Shown in pieces: positions 27,791 through 36,356 of a DNA stretch of 64,000 bases (position 1 is its first letter; each line of letters opens with the position of its first letter). Below the pieces are notes generated by a model. The model saw only the letters and a program-made list of their open reading frames with translations. It made no database searches and was not told the origin of the DNA. Source of the stretch: Acidovorax sp. Leaf78 (GTDB taxonomy: Bacteria; Pseudomonadota; Gammaproteobacteria; Burkholderiales; Burkholderiaceae_C); contig NZ_LMLZ01000001.1 of the NCBI RefSeq assembly GCF_001422735.1, positions 431,233 to 495,232 of the forward strand, given 5' to 3'. A program made the position numbers and the translations under genes.

Positions 27791-29023
27791 TCATCCGGCC
27801 GCCGGCGCGCGGCCGATCTCGGGCCAGCGGTGGTGCAGCACCATCCACGCGACCAAGCCCACGCACATCATCAACAGCGATGACAGCGCCAGCAGCACGG
27901 TGGAGTGCATCACCAACGGCACGATGACACCCGCGACCAGTCCATTGGCAGTGGAGCCCACGAAAGCCTGCATCGACGACGCCATGCCGCGCCGCTCCGG
28001 GTACAGGTCGAGCACCAGCAGTGTCACCACCGGCACCATCAGCGCCCAGCCAAAAGAAAAAACGGCGATGGGCGCCAGCGCCCACGCCACATGCACCGGA
28101 AACAGCAGGTTGGCGGCAAGATTCAGCACCGCCACGGTGAACATGATCACGAACCCATGCCGGATCTGCCGCTTGGGCGCGATCTTGCCCGCCAAACGCC
28201 CGCTGAGCCAGGCGCCGCCCATGATCCCCGAGATGGTGAGGATAAAGAACCAAAAGAACTGCGTGGGCGCCAGTGCCAGATGCTCGCCCAGGAACGCCGG
28301 AGCCGCCAGCACGTACAGGAACATGCCATTGAACGGCACGCCGCTGGCCAGCGCCAGCAGCACAAAGCGCGGGCTCGAGCCCAGTTGCCAGTAGCCGCGC
28401 ATCAGGTGCGGTACGTTGAAGGGCTGGCGCAGGTCGGCGTGCAGGGTTTCGGGCAGCAGCTTGAAGTTGGCGACCCACAGCACCACGCCCACCAGGGTCA
28501 GAAACCAGAAGATGCTGTGCCAGCCCGTGTGCACGAACAGCCAGCCGCCCACGATGGGCGCAATCGCCGGGGCCACCCCGAAATAGATCGTGACCTGGCT
28601 CATCACCTGTTGGGCTCGCGCGGGCGGGAACATGTCGCGGATCACCGCCCGCGACACCACGATGCCCGCGCCCGTGGACAGGCCCTGCAGCGCCCGGAAG
28701 GCGATGAGTTGCCCGATGCTCTGCGACAGCGCGCAACCCGCCGAAGCGATGGTGAACATCGCAATGCCGCACAGCACCACCGGCCGCCGTCCAAAGCTGT
28801 CCGCCAGCGCGCCGTGGAACAGGTTCATGAACGCAAAGCCGAAGAGGTACGCCGACAGGGTCTGCTGCATTTCCACCGGCGTGGCGCCCAGTGCCGTCGC
28901 GATGCCGGTGAAGGCGGGGATGTACGTGTCGATGGAGAACGGACCCAGCATGCCCAGGACGGCGAGCAGGGCGGCCAGGGCCCATTGCGGGGCGCGCCAG
29001 AGCGATTGGGCGTTGGGATTCAT
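27791..29023 (-). CDS. Bcr/CflA family MFS drug efflux transporter
   Basis: A 410-residue major facilitator protein with 12 hydrophobic helices. The first loop motif 'LADSFGRRPVVLCG' and the helix 1 pattern 'GPFSIDTYIPAF' are typical of the DHA1 Bcr/CflA drug-resistance group, as is 'GLSTGAGIVVSRAVIRDMF'. It should export small drugs or related solutes by proton antiport; the substrate is unknown. Monocistronic; it ends 72 bp from the convergent diguanylate cyclase gene, and follows the GH8 gene on the same strand by 161 bp. Confidence 0.9.
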   Translation of the reverse strand: MNPNAQSLWRAPQWALAALLAVLGMLGPFSIDTYIPAFTGIATALGATPVEMQQTLSAYLFGFAFMNLFHGALADSFGRRPVVLCGIAMFTIASAGCALSQSIGQLIAFRALQGLSTGAGIVVSRAVIRDMFPPARAQQVMSQVTIYFGVAPAIAPIVGGWLFVHTGWHSIFWFLTLVGVVLWVANFKLLPETLHADLRQPFNVPHLMRGYWQLGSSPRFVLLALASGVPFNGMFLYVLAAPAFLGEHLALAPTQFFWFFILTISGIMGGAWLSGRLAGKIAPKRQIRHGFVIMFTVAVLNLAANLLFPVHVAWALAPIAVFSFGWALMVPVVTLLVLDLYPERRGMASSMQAFVGSTANGLVAGVIVPLVMHSTVLLALSSLLMMCVGLVAWMVLHHRWPEIGRAPAAG

Positions 29024-29184
29024 GGGGCAGGGCGGGTGGGTGGCGTCACGGGCAATGCATGCCTTGTGGGCACTGTGTGTGGATGCGCGTGCGGGGAGTA
29101 CGATCTTAAGGCGTCAGAGCGGCGACGAGGAGGCCGACGCCCTGGGCGCGACGCAGCAGCAAGGCCTCACGCAACAGTTCACGT

Positions 29185-30369
29185 TCACGAAGCTTTGCGC
29201 TTTTGGGGCGTGAGCTGCCCCGAAGCAGAAAACCTGTACCAGCCGTCCATCCAGCCTTGCCCAAATAGCGAGAGTGTTTGCTCGTAGTAGGCCGTGGGCC
29301 GGATGGGCGTGGCAGCCAGCCGACTGCGCTGCGCCTTCAGTGCACTGTCATCCCCTTGCGCTTGCAAGAACGGCAGCAGGGCCGCAGAGAACCCGGCCGG
29401 GCCGGGGCCGGAGCCTTGTCCTGTGAGCACATCAACAGCCTCCGGCGGGTGGCCTTGTTCGCGCACATACCGCGCCATGGGGGCCAGCGCTGCGAGCACC
29501 GCTTTGCGGCCTGCAGCACCGGGTGCCAGCATGCCCGCCCACAGGTAGACGCGGATGGCGTTGTAGCCACCCTGGCCCTTTTCCTTGCCCTTCTCGTCGA
29601 CGAGGAAGCCTTGTTGCGCGTCATACAGCGTCCAGTCGGGGGTGTAGCCCTTGGGGGACGACCCCACGATGATCTTCTCGGAGCTTTGCGCCAGTTGCTT
29701 CCACGCGGGCTGTTGTGGGTACAGCGTGGCCAGCCGCTGCATCACCTGCAGCGGCATGTAGCTGGGGTTGAGCTTCCAGCGGCCCTCGCCCTCGGTAAAG
29801 CCGCGCGGCGCGGGCAACAGGCTCAAGCCCAGCGCGGGGATGTCCGCCGTTTCTTCGGCCACGATGCGCTGCGCCAGGCGCGCGCCCAGTGCGTGGTAGC
29901 GCGGCTCTTTCCACAGCCGCGCAGCCTCGCCCAGCACGTACGCAATCCAGATATCGGCGTCCGACGCCGCATTGCTGTCGATCACGCCCCAGCTCCCGTC
30001 CGGGCGCTTGCCCCACAGCCACGCGGACAGGCGGGCGCCCAGGTCGCCACCGCACAGGTTGTTCTCGGTCCACCGCAGCAGCGTATCGAAGCCCTTGCGG
30101 TCATTGGCCACCAGTGCAAAGAACAGCCCATAGGACTGCCCCTCCGAATAAGTGCGCCCACCTTCTCCGTCGTCAGAAATCACGCGCCCTTCGCCGCTCA
30201 CGAACTGCGCCTTGAACGTGTCCCAGTCCGGCCAATGCCCACCTTTGGGCAGCGACGGGACCGGCGCAGCGTTGGGGGCAGGCTGCGCGCGTGCAGCCGA
30301 CCAAAGCGCCGGCGTCAACGCACTGGCCCCGATGAGCAAGGCTTTGCGTCGGTGCAGCGGTGATGGCAT
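29185..30369 (-). CDS. Glycosyl hydrolase family 8 (BcsZ-like) with substituted catalytic base
   Basis: A 394-residue exported protein. Start ATG 30369 gives a leader with 'HRRKALLIGASALTPALWSAARAQ', twin-arginine-like RRKAL though lacking the full motif. The mature part aligns throughout with the cellulase BcsZ: 'TYSEGQSYGLFFALVAND' contains the acid Glu76, then 'ASDADIWIAYVLGEAARLW', 'NPSYMP', 'GPAGFSAALLPFL' and 'LFGQGWMDGWYRF'. At the base position E. coli BcsZ has Asp243 in SYDAIRVY; here it is Asn270 (GYNAIRVY, codon AAC). Activity is therefore uncertain. No bcsA/bcsB cellulose genes are adjacent, so it is an orphan. Confidence 0.85.
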   Translation of the reverse strand: MPSPLHRRKALLIGASALTPALWSAARAQPAPNAAPVPSLPKGGHWPDWDTFKAQFVSGEGRVISDDGEGGRTYSEGQSYGLFFALVANDRKGFDTLLRWTENNLCGGDLGARLSAWLWGKRPDGSWGVIDSNAASDADIWIAYVLGEAARLWKEPRYHALGARLAQRIVAEETADIPALGLSLLPAPRGFTEGEGRWKLNPSYMPLQVMQRLATLYPQQPAWKQLAQSSEKIIVGSSPKGYTPDWTLYDAQQGFLVDEKGKEKGQGGYNAIRVYLWAGMLAPGAAGRKAVLAALAPMARYVREQGHPPEAVDVLTGQGSGPGPAGFSAALLPFLQAQGDDSALKAQRSRLAATPIRPTAYYEQTLSLFGQGWMDGWYRFSASGQLTPQKRKAS

Positions 30370-31416
30370 GGCGGGATCTCCTGGGTGGTGTGTACAAAAA
30401 GTAGGGCGGGGCTGTGCAAGTGCTGCCTTGTGCATCAAGGACCCGGCAGGGATCGGATGACATTCGCTACTCAGGCAGGCAATGTTTTGCCCGGCGCGTG
30501 CGGAGACTGTAGACAGCAGGCAATGGTAGTCCACCAAAAATGGTAGATCACGAACGACACGTGAATGTTGACGGGTTGGAACGTGATTGACCGCAACCTT
30601 CTTGCCGTTCATGCACAGCGATTGCTGCATGAGTGCTGGGTGAATATGACAGTTGACTTCCGGGTGGAGAGGCATGAAGGCGGTCGCTGGATGGCGTTAC
30701 GGCTGGATATATCGACTTTTCGCATCAAATATCTCAGCCGCAAGAATAATCGAGTTTCTCTTGTACTTTGAGTTAATAATTATTTCTGTGACCGTTTTGC
30801 CCGAAGTATATCAGCTTGTTGATAAACAAAATCTTTATTTTTCAAGGTGCCTATGATTTCTTTGAGAGATATTTTCCCCAATGGCGTTTCGATTCTCAAT
30901 GGTGCACGAATAGCAAAGCTCAGGTGACGAGTCACTGCTCTAGCGGTGCTCATGGCCATGCAAGGCTCCAATAAATTTGACTCAGAATTTCATCTTCGCT
31001 TTTTCGGCACACAACAAGACAAGACTTGATCATTTCTTATCGCGCAAATTGAGTGTCTATAAGTGTTTACCCTTGTTTGTTAGATTTTTGTCTAGTACAT
31101 TGTGATTAGTTTAATGTGTGTGCATATTAAAGATGCGTAGTGCCCCAATGGTTGGCGCAAGTCTGACTAACTCTTGCTGCGAGGCAAATTCATGTAGCTG
31201 GATGGATTTCAAAGTAATTCAAATTGTTGCAGAGAAAATGGTTCAACTTGGTATGTGTTGCAAATGCTGCAAAATTTTTGGTGTATTCGGCTTTATTGGC
31301 GGTCTACTGCGCAATTTCATGGTGCAAAAAATTCCATAGAATATTTTCTACTGCGAGTGTCCGGCTAGCTCGTCAGCGCATCAATCCAGCCGTGATAGCC
31401 AACCGAAAGGATCGAA
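30370..31416. other. AT-rich gene-poor region at the left of the accessory patch
   Basis: 1047 bp. GC-rich up to about 30690, then clearly AT-rich. I find no convincing gene. The best short candidate is a 59-codon minus-strand ORF at 30959-30780, with GGAG 6 bp before its ATG and a Lys-rich end; it has no recognisable family. A short plus-strand Cys-rich ORF at 31118-31339 lacks a Shine-Dalgarno. No integrase, transposase or inverted terminal repeat is seen, and no copy of the tRNA-Lys 3' end. Confidence 0.6.
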
Positions 31417-32202
31417 ATGCCTATCAAGATGACAATGAAGAAAATTGCAGTGGGGCTTTCAATGAGTGCCATTGCAACTTTAGCGGTTCTGCCTACGCCT
31501 AGTATCGCCGTCACTCCAGATCCACATTATTCTATCAGTGGCTTCTGGACTTTTCCAAGAGCCTTTACCGAATTGTTCGACTGGCGTTCTTTTGCGGGTT
31601 GGGGATCTGTCGGTGCAATCAATACCGTGGCGCTTGCACTGACTGGCGCCAGTGAAGGCGATGTGACTACTGCAGCCTTTACCACACTTTGCGGGTCAGG
31701 CACTGCCGCAGTTTTAGCCAACTGGAAGCCAGTTAGTGATCCGTCTGCCTCATCTCATATTAAAGCAATTATTAAGGCGGCTGGGGTTACTTCTGTTGCC
31801 TCAGCTTGCAATTGGGTTGCTCCCAGTATCTTTGGGCGTATGGATTTAGAGATTCGTAAGGCTCAGAACTATATAAATTATTCGATGAATGCCACTGATT
31901 TGGATGATCTCAAAACTGCTGCGTCGAGGATTACTGCATCGACTGAGTCGGCGAGAGTTACGTTCCGCAATATAGCTTTTCATCAATCGGAGTTGGATAA
32001 GGCCAAAAGAGAATATCATGCCCTTTACTGCGATGAGGGCGGTTCTGGTGGAATTGGTCTCATTGCGGCACGATGCATGCATCTATCAATTGAAATGGCG
32101 AAAAGTGCAACCAAAATTTCCGAAGCCGCAAAAGATGCCTTGTATTTTGGTGATACCAATTACTTTCTCATACAGCAAATTGGCCGACTCATTAAAACCT
32201 AA
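31417..32202 (+). CDS. Exported protein of unknown function (accessory patch)
   Basis: A 261-residue protein, not recognised. AAAGGA lies 7 bp before ATG 31417; ATGs at 31429 and 31435 are alternatives that trim the basic N-terminus. Residues 7-31 form a signal peptide ending 'PTPSIA'. The mature protein has three small-residue hydrophobic stretches (about 61-78, 82-98 and 116-138) that could insert in or span a membrane, and a helical C-terminal half with paired cysteines ('HALYCDEGG' and 'AARCMHLS'). AT-rich with codon use unlike its neighbours, so probably transferred. It lies 12 bp upstream of the next gene, an evident operon. Confidence 0.7.
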   Translation: MPIKMTMKKIAVGLSMSAIATLAVLPTPSIAVTPDPHYSISGFWTFPRAFTELFDWRSFAGWGSVGAINTVALALTGASEGDVTTAAFTTLCGSGTAAVLANWKPVSDPSASSHIKAIIKAAGVTSVASACNWVAPSIFGRMDLEIRKAQNYINYSMNATDLDDLKTAASRITASTESARVTFRNIAFHQSELDKAKREYHALYCDEGGSGGIGLIAARCMHLSIEMAKSATKISEAAKDALYFGDTNYFLIQQIGRLIKT

Positions 32203-32214
32203 ATAACAACAGCA

Positions 32215-33126
32215 ATGCGCGTCATGACTCCAATATACCGTAAAGCGATTGCCGCCTTTCTTTTTGGTGCGGTTTTAATCAGTACTCTATTAATACTCAC
32301 CAGAGAAGAGCCTGAAATTCACAAAAATTCTGGTGAGAGTCGGGCTGGTGTCATGGCGCGTGCGCCTTCCGTTGAGCGTGAAGTCAACAACGCCGCGTGG
32401 AGTTATGCGGCTATGCCGAGTGGTGCGTATTCGAAAATGGATCCTGCTGAATTTGCAAAAATACCCCTGCCTAGAAGCGGGCATCCTTCATTTGATCGGG
32501 CAAATTTTTTAATTTTTTGTCAGGATTATATTAATTCTGTCGACGCTTTACAAAACCCAATTGCAGAGCTCACAGCTCAAATGCCAAATAACCCGAGTGT
32601 TGAGTCATTCATCTTTATGCGTGAAGTGCAAAGAATTCGTTGCAAAGACACAAAGAAAGATGAGTACGAGAAAATTGAAGCATTGATGAATGAGGCCGCC
32701 GAGGCAGGTGATCCCGGAGCTCGTACCTATCTAGGGTCCAAGATTCTTTTGGCAGATTTGAAAACCTCCGAATCGTCGACTGGCACAATTGAAAAGCGTC
32801 CTACCCCGGCCGAAGTAAAGACTGCGGCAGAACAAATGCTTGAGTTGGCAATGACTGGAAACCGATTGGCCGTTAGCCAAGCATATATCGTGACCAGTAC
32901 AGATCGCTACGGGTTGAATGATCCAATCGCAGCGGCAGCATGGAAAATGGTAATGTTTCAACGTCCAGATGCATCTTCATTTGACATGGATATCCCTGAC
33001 GTACAACTACCAGAAACGATGAGTGAGTCCGATAAATCAAAGGCAGTTGCCAGGGCAAGGGAGTATTTCAATTTGTGTTGCAGACGCTTGGATACCTTGT
33101 CTGGTCAGGTCCAGTCGTCCAAGTGA
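32215..33126 (+). CDS. Membrane-anchored protein with weak Sel1-like repeats, unknown function
   Basis: A 303-residue protein, not assigned. It has a short basic start and one membrane helix (about 11-28, 'AIAAFLFGAVLISTLLIL'), leaving a large periplasmic part. Two segments, 'MNEAAEAGDPGARTYLGSKIL' and 'AMTGNRLAVSQAYIVTSTD' followed by 'NDPIAAAAWKMVM', have the spacing of Sel1-like/TPR helices. Cysteines occur at 'IFCQDY', 'IRCKD' and 'NLCCRRL'. AT-rich, in operon with the preceding gene, and ended by a clear terminator. Sel1-like proteins often serve as periplasmic adaptors; that is a suggestion only. Confidence 0.65.
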   Translation: MRVMTPIYRKAIAAFLFGAVLISTLLILTREEPEIHKNSGESRAGVMARAPSVEREVNNAAWSYAAMPSGAYSKMDPAEFAKIPLPRSGHPSFDRANFLIFCQDYINSVDALQNPIAELTAQMPNNPSVESFIFMREVQRIRCKDTKKDEYEKIEALMNEAAEAGDPGARTYLGSKILLADLKTSESSTGTIEKRPTPAEVKTAAEQMLELAMTGNRLAVSQAYIVTSTDRYGLNDPIAAAAWKMVMFQRPDASSFDMDIPDVQLPETMSESDKSKAVARAREYFNLCCRRLDTLSGQVQSSK

Positions 33127-33173
33127 TTGTTGAATGGGACCTCTGAATATGGCGTAGTCACTCGCAGATCCCG

Positions 33174-33200
33174 AAAGCCACCTCATTGGTGGCTTTTTTT
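33174..33200 (+). terminator. Terminator of the two-gene accessory operon
   Basis: AAAGCCACC (33174-33182) pairs with GGTGGCTTT (33188-33196) around TCATT, followed by T7. Confidence 0.92.
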
Positions 33201-33655
33201 ACGAACATGTGTTGGTGTATCCAGCCATCTTGCTACCCCAAATAACCGCACTCATGAGCTCTGGCACTGCCTTGCCGGCGGGCGACATGATGGGTTGTGC
33301 CGGATTTTGATGTCGTGACACGTAGTACCACTTCGCGATGAAGAGCGATCTATGGCGCGAGCAGGGGTAAGCAGGCGCACTTTCACCACTGGCCCCAATC
33401 GCGGCTTCGTACGTTCCGGCTTGGCAGCGAACACCGTGCATTGAGTGTCTGTTGGCTTGCTCCTGAAGCGATCGAAATGGCGGTAGCTTGGCTGTCAGCG
33501 ACCGGCCTTCTCACGCCATTCAAAATTATTGCTTTTAGCGTCAACTGGGCTGAAGCAAAGGTATACATTGCACTTTGGAATGGGGTTGATCCCGATAACC
33601 AGAGCATGATAATTTTTTCGAACTAATGTCGATCCTTTAAACCACGAGGTAAATT
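33201..33655. other. Gene-free stretch within the accessory patch
   Basis: 455 bp between the terminator and the lipoprotein gene. Short open frames exist on both strands (a 61-codon plus-strand frame at 33441-33626 and an 80-codon minus-strand frame at 33441-33199) but none has a Shine-Dalgarno or recognisable family. It may contain decayed coding DNA. The promoter of the lipoprotein gene should lie at its right end. Confidence 0.45.
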
Positions 33656-34075
33656 TTGAGAGATCACTTGATGCTTTTGATTTTCGTCTTGTCGGTATCA
33701 GCTCTCACTGGATGTGCCCCACGTGGGGATGCGAGAGCGTCGCGGCCGGCTGTTCAGCGGGACATTGAAAGCTATGCAATAGCTAGCTGCCTAGCTCAAC
33801 AAACGAACGAGTATGTCAAAGATCAAGGTGATGCTTGGGCGTCCGTCATCGTTCAGCGTATGAAAGGCGATTTTGATGCCCTAGCGGAGATTTCAGAGCA
33901 AGTAAAGCGTGAGAGTGCTCAAGACAAGATCCCGATGACGCGTGACGAGTCGAATCCTATGAGGTCCAAAGCGTTGCCAGTAATGCACTGCGGAGAGCTT
34001 ATTGACAGGCCTGCGGTGCGAGCTGCGATCCAGAAGGCCGTTGTAGCTCTCCGGCCATCGTACGCGCAAGAGTGA
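33656..34075 (+). CDS. Small lipoprotein, possibly Tai4-like immunity protein
   Basis: A 139-residue exported lipoprotein. The start is TTG 33656, 6 bp after CACGAGG; the lipobox is LTGC with Cys20. The mature helical domain has 'SYAIASCLAQQTNEYVKDQG' near its start and 'LPVMHCGELIDRPAVRAAIQKAV' near its end. The two-cysteine pattern 'xCLA...' and '...xxC..L' resembles Tai4, periplasmic immunity proteins against type VI amidase effectors, but the similarity is by eye and no Tae4 effector is adjacent. The gene is solitary, AT-richer than the chromosome, and ends before a bidirectional terminator. Confidence 0.6.
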   Translation: MRDHLMLLIFVLSVSALTGCAPRGDARASRPAVQRDIESYAIASCLAQQTNEYVKDQGDAWASVIVQRMKGDFDALAEISEQVKRESAQDKIPMTRDESNPMRSKALPVMHCGELIDRPAVRAAIQKAVVALRPSYAQE

Positions 34076-34184
34076 GGCGGCGGACGGCAGGGGCCGTTGG
34101 CCTCTGCGCGAGCCCTCGTCGACTCGCCAGCACTAATGGATGGATATGAGACGGCCACATAAACATCACATATCCGCGCCAAAG

Positions 34185-34225
34185 AAAAAAGCCGCTGCTA
34201 CCATTTTGATAGCTGCGGCTTTTCT
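34185..34225. terminator. Bidirectional terminator containing dispersed repeat copy 6
   Basis: GCCGCTGCTA (34191-34200) pairs with TAGCTGCGGC (34210-34219) with one mismatch around CCATTTTGA, flanked by A6 and TTTT. It can terminate the lipoprotein gene (+) and tRNA-Lys (-). The inner half is a copy of the TAGCTGC repeat, so here the repeat serves as terminator. Confidence 0.85.
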
Positions 34226-34243
34226 GGCCATGCGGCCTAAGTT

Positions 34244-34319
34244 TGGTGGGTCCTGAGTGACTCGAACACTCGACCTACGGATTAAGAGTCCGCTGCTCTA
34301 CCAACTGAGCTAAGAACCC
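34244..34319 (-). tRNA. tRNA-Lys (anticodon CUU)
   Basis: A 76-nt cloverleaf on the minus strand with encoded CCA. The acceptor stem GGGTTCT/AGGACCC has one G-U pair; the D arm is AGCTCAGTTGGTAGAGC; the anticodon loop CTCTTAA reads AAG codons; the T arm contains GTTCGAGTC. Its 3' end faces the AT-rich patch, a position typical of island insertion, but I see no duplicate of the tRNA end. Confidence 0.96.
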
Positions 34320-34403
34320 AAACTTTTCGTAAATCTGTCTGCATTGCTGCAGAGCCTCGAATTATGCACTAGTTTTTCAGCACTTTGCAAGTGGTGCCAA
34401 AAA

Positions 34404-35309
34404 TTATTGCTGCGCGTTGCGGCTGGCCAGCTCGATGAACAGGCCGCTGTGGTCCAGTTCGCCCAGGCCGTGTTCCACGCCTTCGGCGTACAGGTTTTCG
34501 AAGAGTGCGGTGATGGGGGCGTCGAAGCCGATCTCGCCGGCGGTGGCCAGGGCGTTGCGCATGTCCTTGAGCTGCACCGCCATGCGGCCGCGGGGGGCGA
34601 AATCGCGCTCGACCATGCGCTGGCCGTGCAGCTGCAGGATGCGGCTGTCGGCAAAGCCGCCGCTGATGGCTTCGCGCACCTTGGCCATGTCGGCGCCGCC
34701 CTTGGCGGCGAACAGCAGCGCTTCGGCCACGGCGCCGATGGTGATGCCCACGATCATCTGGTTGGCCAGCTTGGTCAATTGGCCCGCACCGTGTGGGCCG
34801 ACGTGGGTGGCACGGCCAAGCGCCTCGAACACGGGTTGGCCGCGGGCGAAGTCTTCGGGCCGCCCGCCGACCAGGATGGCCAGGGTGCCGTTTTCGGCAC
34901 CCACGGTGCCGCCGGAGACGGGGGCGTCCAGGTGCGTGAGGCCCATCTCGCCCAGGCGGGCGGCGTGGTCGCGGGCTTCGCGGGGCTGGATGGACGCCAT
35001 GTCGATGAAGAGCGCGCCTTTGCGCATGGCGCTGGCAGCGCCGGTGTCGAAAAGCACCTGCCCGACCACGGGGCCATTTTCCAGCAGGCTGACCACGATG
35101 TCGGCATGCTGGACGGCGCTGGCAGGGGTGTCATGCACGGTGATGCCGAACGCGGCCAGGGGCTCGGCCTTGGCGCGGGTGCGGTTCCAGGCGTGGACCT
35201 GGTGGCCCGCTTCGCGCAGGCGGCGCGCCATGGGGCGGCCCATCATGCCAATGCCGAGGACGGCGATGCGAAGCCGTGGAAGCTGTGGAAGTGGCGGGGT
35301 GGTGGTCAT
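34404..35309 (-). CDS. NAD(P)-dependent beta-hydroxyacid dehydrogenase (2-hydroxy-3-oxopropionate reductase/HIBADH family)
   Basis: A 301-residue Rossmann enzyme. Dinucleotide motif 'VLGIGMMGRPMARRL' is near the N-terminus, the substrate-binding 'LDAPVSGGTVGAENGTLAILVGG' near residue 120, and 'GAGQLTKLANQMIVG' supplies the catalytic Lys. These define the 3-hydroxyisobutyrate dehydrogenase/tartronate semialdehyde reductase family; the exact substrate cannot be told apart by motif. Start chosen at ATG 35309; ATG 35357, 5 bp after AAAGGA, would add 16 residues and is a real alternative. Divergent from the hydrolase gene. Confidence 0.87.
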   Translation of the reverse strand: MTTTPPLPQLPRLRIAVLGIGMMGRPMARRLREAGHQVHAWNRTRAKAEPLAAFGITVHDTPASAVQHADIVVSLLENGPVVGQVLFDTGAASAMRKGALFIDMASIQPREARDHAARLGEMGLTHLDAPVSGGTVGAENGTLAILVGGRPEDFARGQPVFEALGRATHVGPHGAGQLTKLANQMIVGITIGAVAEALLFAAKGGADMAKVREAISGGFADSRILQLHGQRMVERDFAPRGRMAVQLKDMRNALATAGEIGFDAPITALFENLYAEGVEHGLGELDHSGLFIELASRNAQQ

Positions 35310-35450
35310 GGCGCTGTCCATCCTCTGATCATTCTCTGATGTTGTCTCTCTGGACATCATGGTCCTTTTTGGTGCGCGTCCCTGTCACGGAGCTTGCAGC
35401 CCGGCCCGATTGCCCAGATGATTCCGCAGCACAAAAAAGGAGACACATCC

Positions 35451-36332
35451 ATGAGCCTGCCCCTGAACGACCCCGCCTGGCTGGAGCGCATGTACAACAA
35501 CCGCGCGCTGGTGCCCGACCACATGGATTACCTGCAGCGCTGGGCGAAGACGTCCGCCGACGTGCGTGCCAGCCAGCCCTGTGTGCTGGATGTGGCGTAC
35601 GGCACCGGAGTGCGCGAGACGCTGGACATCTTCCCCGCGGCGCGCACCGCGCCGGGCGGTGTGCCGGTGCTGGTGTTCATCCATGGGGGGTACTGGCGCG
35701 CGCTCGACAAGTCCGATCATTCCTTCATCGCGCCGCCGTTCACGCAGGCGGGTTTTTGTGTGGTGGTGGTGAACTACGCACTGTGCCCCGGCACGCCCGA
35801 GGCGCCGGTGACCATCCCGCACATCGTGCGGCAGATGGAAAAGGCGGTGGCGTGGGTGGCGCGCAGCATCACGGGCCATGGGGGCGACCCGCGGCGCATC
35901 ACGGTGGCCGGGCACTCGGCGGGCGGGCACCTGGCTGCCATGATGCTGACCAGCGTGTGGTCGCTGATCGGCAACGGCCTGCCCGACGGGCTGGTGCGCA
36001 GTGCGCTGTCGATCTCGGGCGTGCATGACCTGGAGCCGCTCAAGCACACACCGTTCCTGCAGGACGCCTTACACCTGACCGATCAGCACGTGCTGCAGGA
36101 CAGCCCCTCGCGCCTGCTGGCGCCGGAGCACGGCATTCTGTACTGCGTGGCCGGCGGCGACGAGAGCGAAGAGTTTCGCCGCCAGAACGGCCTGGTGCTG
36201 CAGTCCTGGGGCGAGCATTCGGTGCCCCGCTGCCAGATATTGCCGGGGCTGCACCACTTCAGCATCCTCGACACGCTGGCCCAGCCGGGCAAGGACCTGC
36301 ACCACATGGCGCAGAACCTGTTGCGGATGTAG
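35451..36332 (+). CDS. Alpha/beta hydrolase, kynurenine formamidase-like
   Basis: A 293-residue cytosolic hydrolase. The oxyanion-hole motif is 'VFIHGGYWRALDKSD' and the nucleophile elbow 'VAGHSAGGHLAA' contains the catalytic Ser; the C-terminal 'PGLHHFSILD' likely supplies the His. HGGYW is typical of the BNA7-like arylformamidase subfamily, which opens N-formylkynurenine, but esterases share it. AAAGGAG lies 7 bp before ATG 35451. It diverges from the dehydrogenase; no tryptophan-degradation gene is beside it, so the pathway is unassigned. Confidence 0.83.
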   Translation: MSLPLNDPAWLERMYNNRALVPDHMDYLQRWAKTSADVRASQPCVLDVAYGTGVRETLDIFPAARTAPGGVPVLVFIHGGYWRALDKSDHSFIAPPFTQAGFCVVVVNYALCPGTPEAPVTIPHIVRQMEKAVAWVARSITGHGGDPRRITVAGHSAGGHLAAMMLTSVWSLIGNGLPDGLVRSALSISGVHDLEPLKHTPFLQDALHLTDQHVLQDSPSRLLAPEHGILYCVAGGDESEEFRRQNGLVLQSWGEHSVPRCQILPGLHHFSILDTLAQPGKDLHHMAQNLLRM

Positions 36333-36356
36333 GGCCGGCGGTCCGCGGCCTGGCGG

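Noticed and set aside
30480..30545. att-like duplication of the tRNA-Lys 3' end at the left edge of the AT-rich patch
   Set aside because: Only a short TCCACCAAA match is visible, in an unconvincing context; no real direct repeat was found.
30780..30959. 59-codon minus-strand gene in the AT-rich patch
   Set aside because: It has a GGAG at proper spacing but no family and no context; not strong enough to call a gene.
33199..33441. 80-codon minus-strand ORF in the accessory patch
   Set aside because: No Shine-Dalgarno, no recognisable motif, and alternative frames are equally open.
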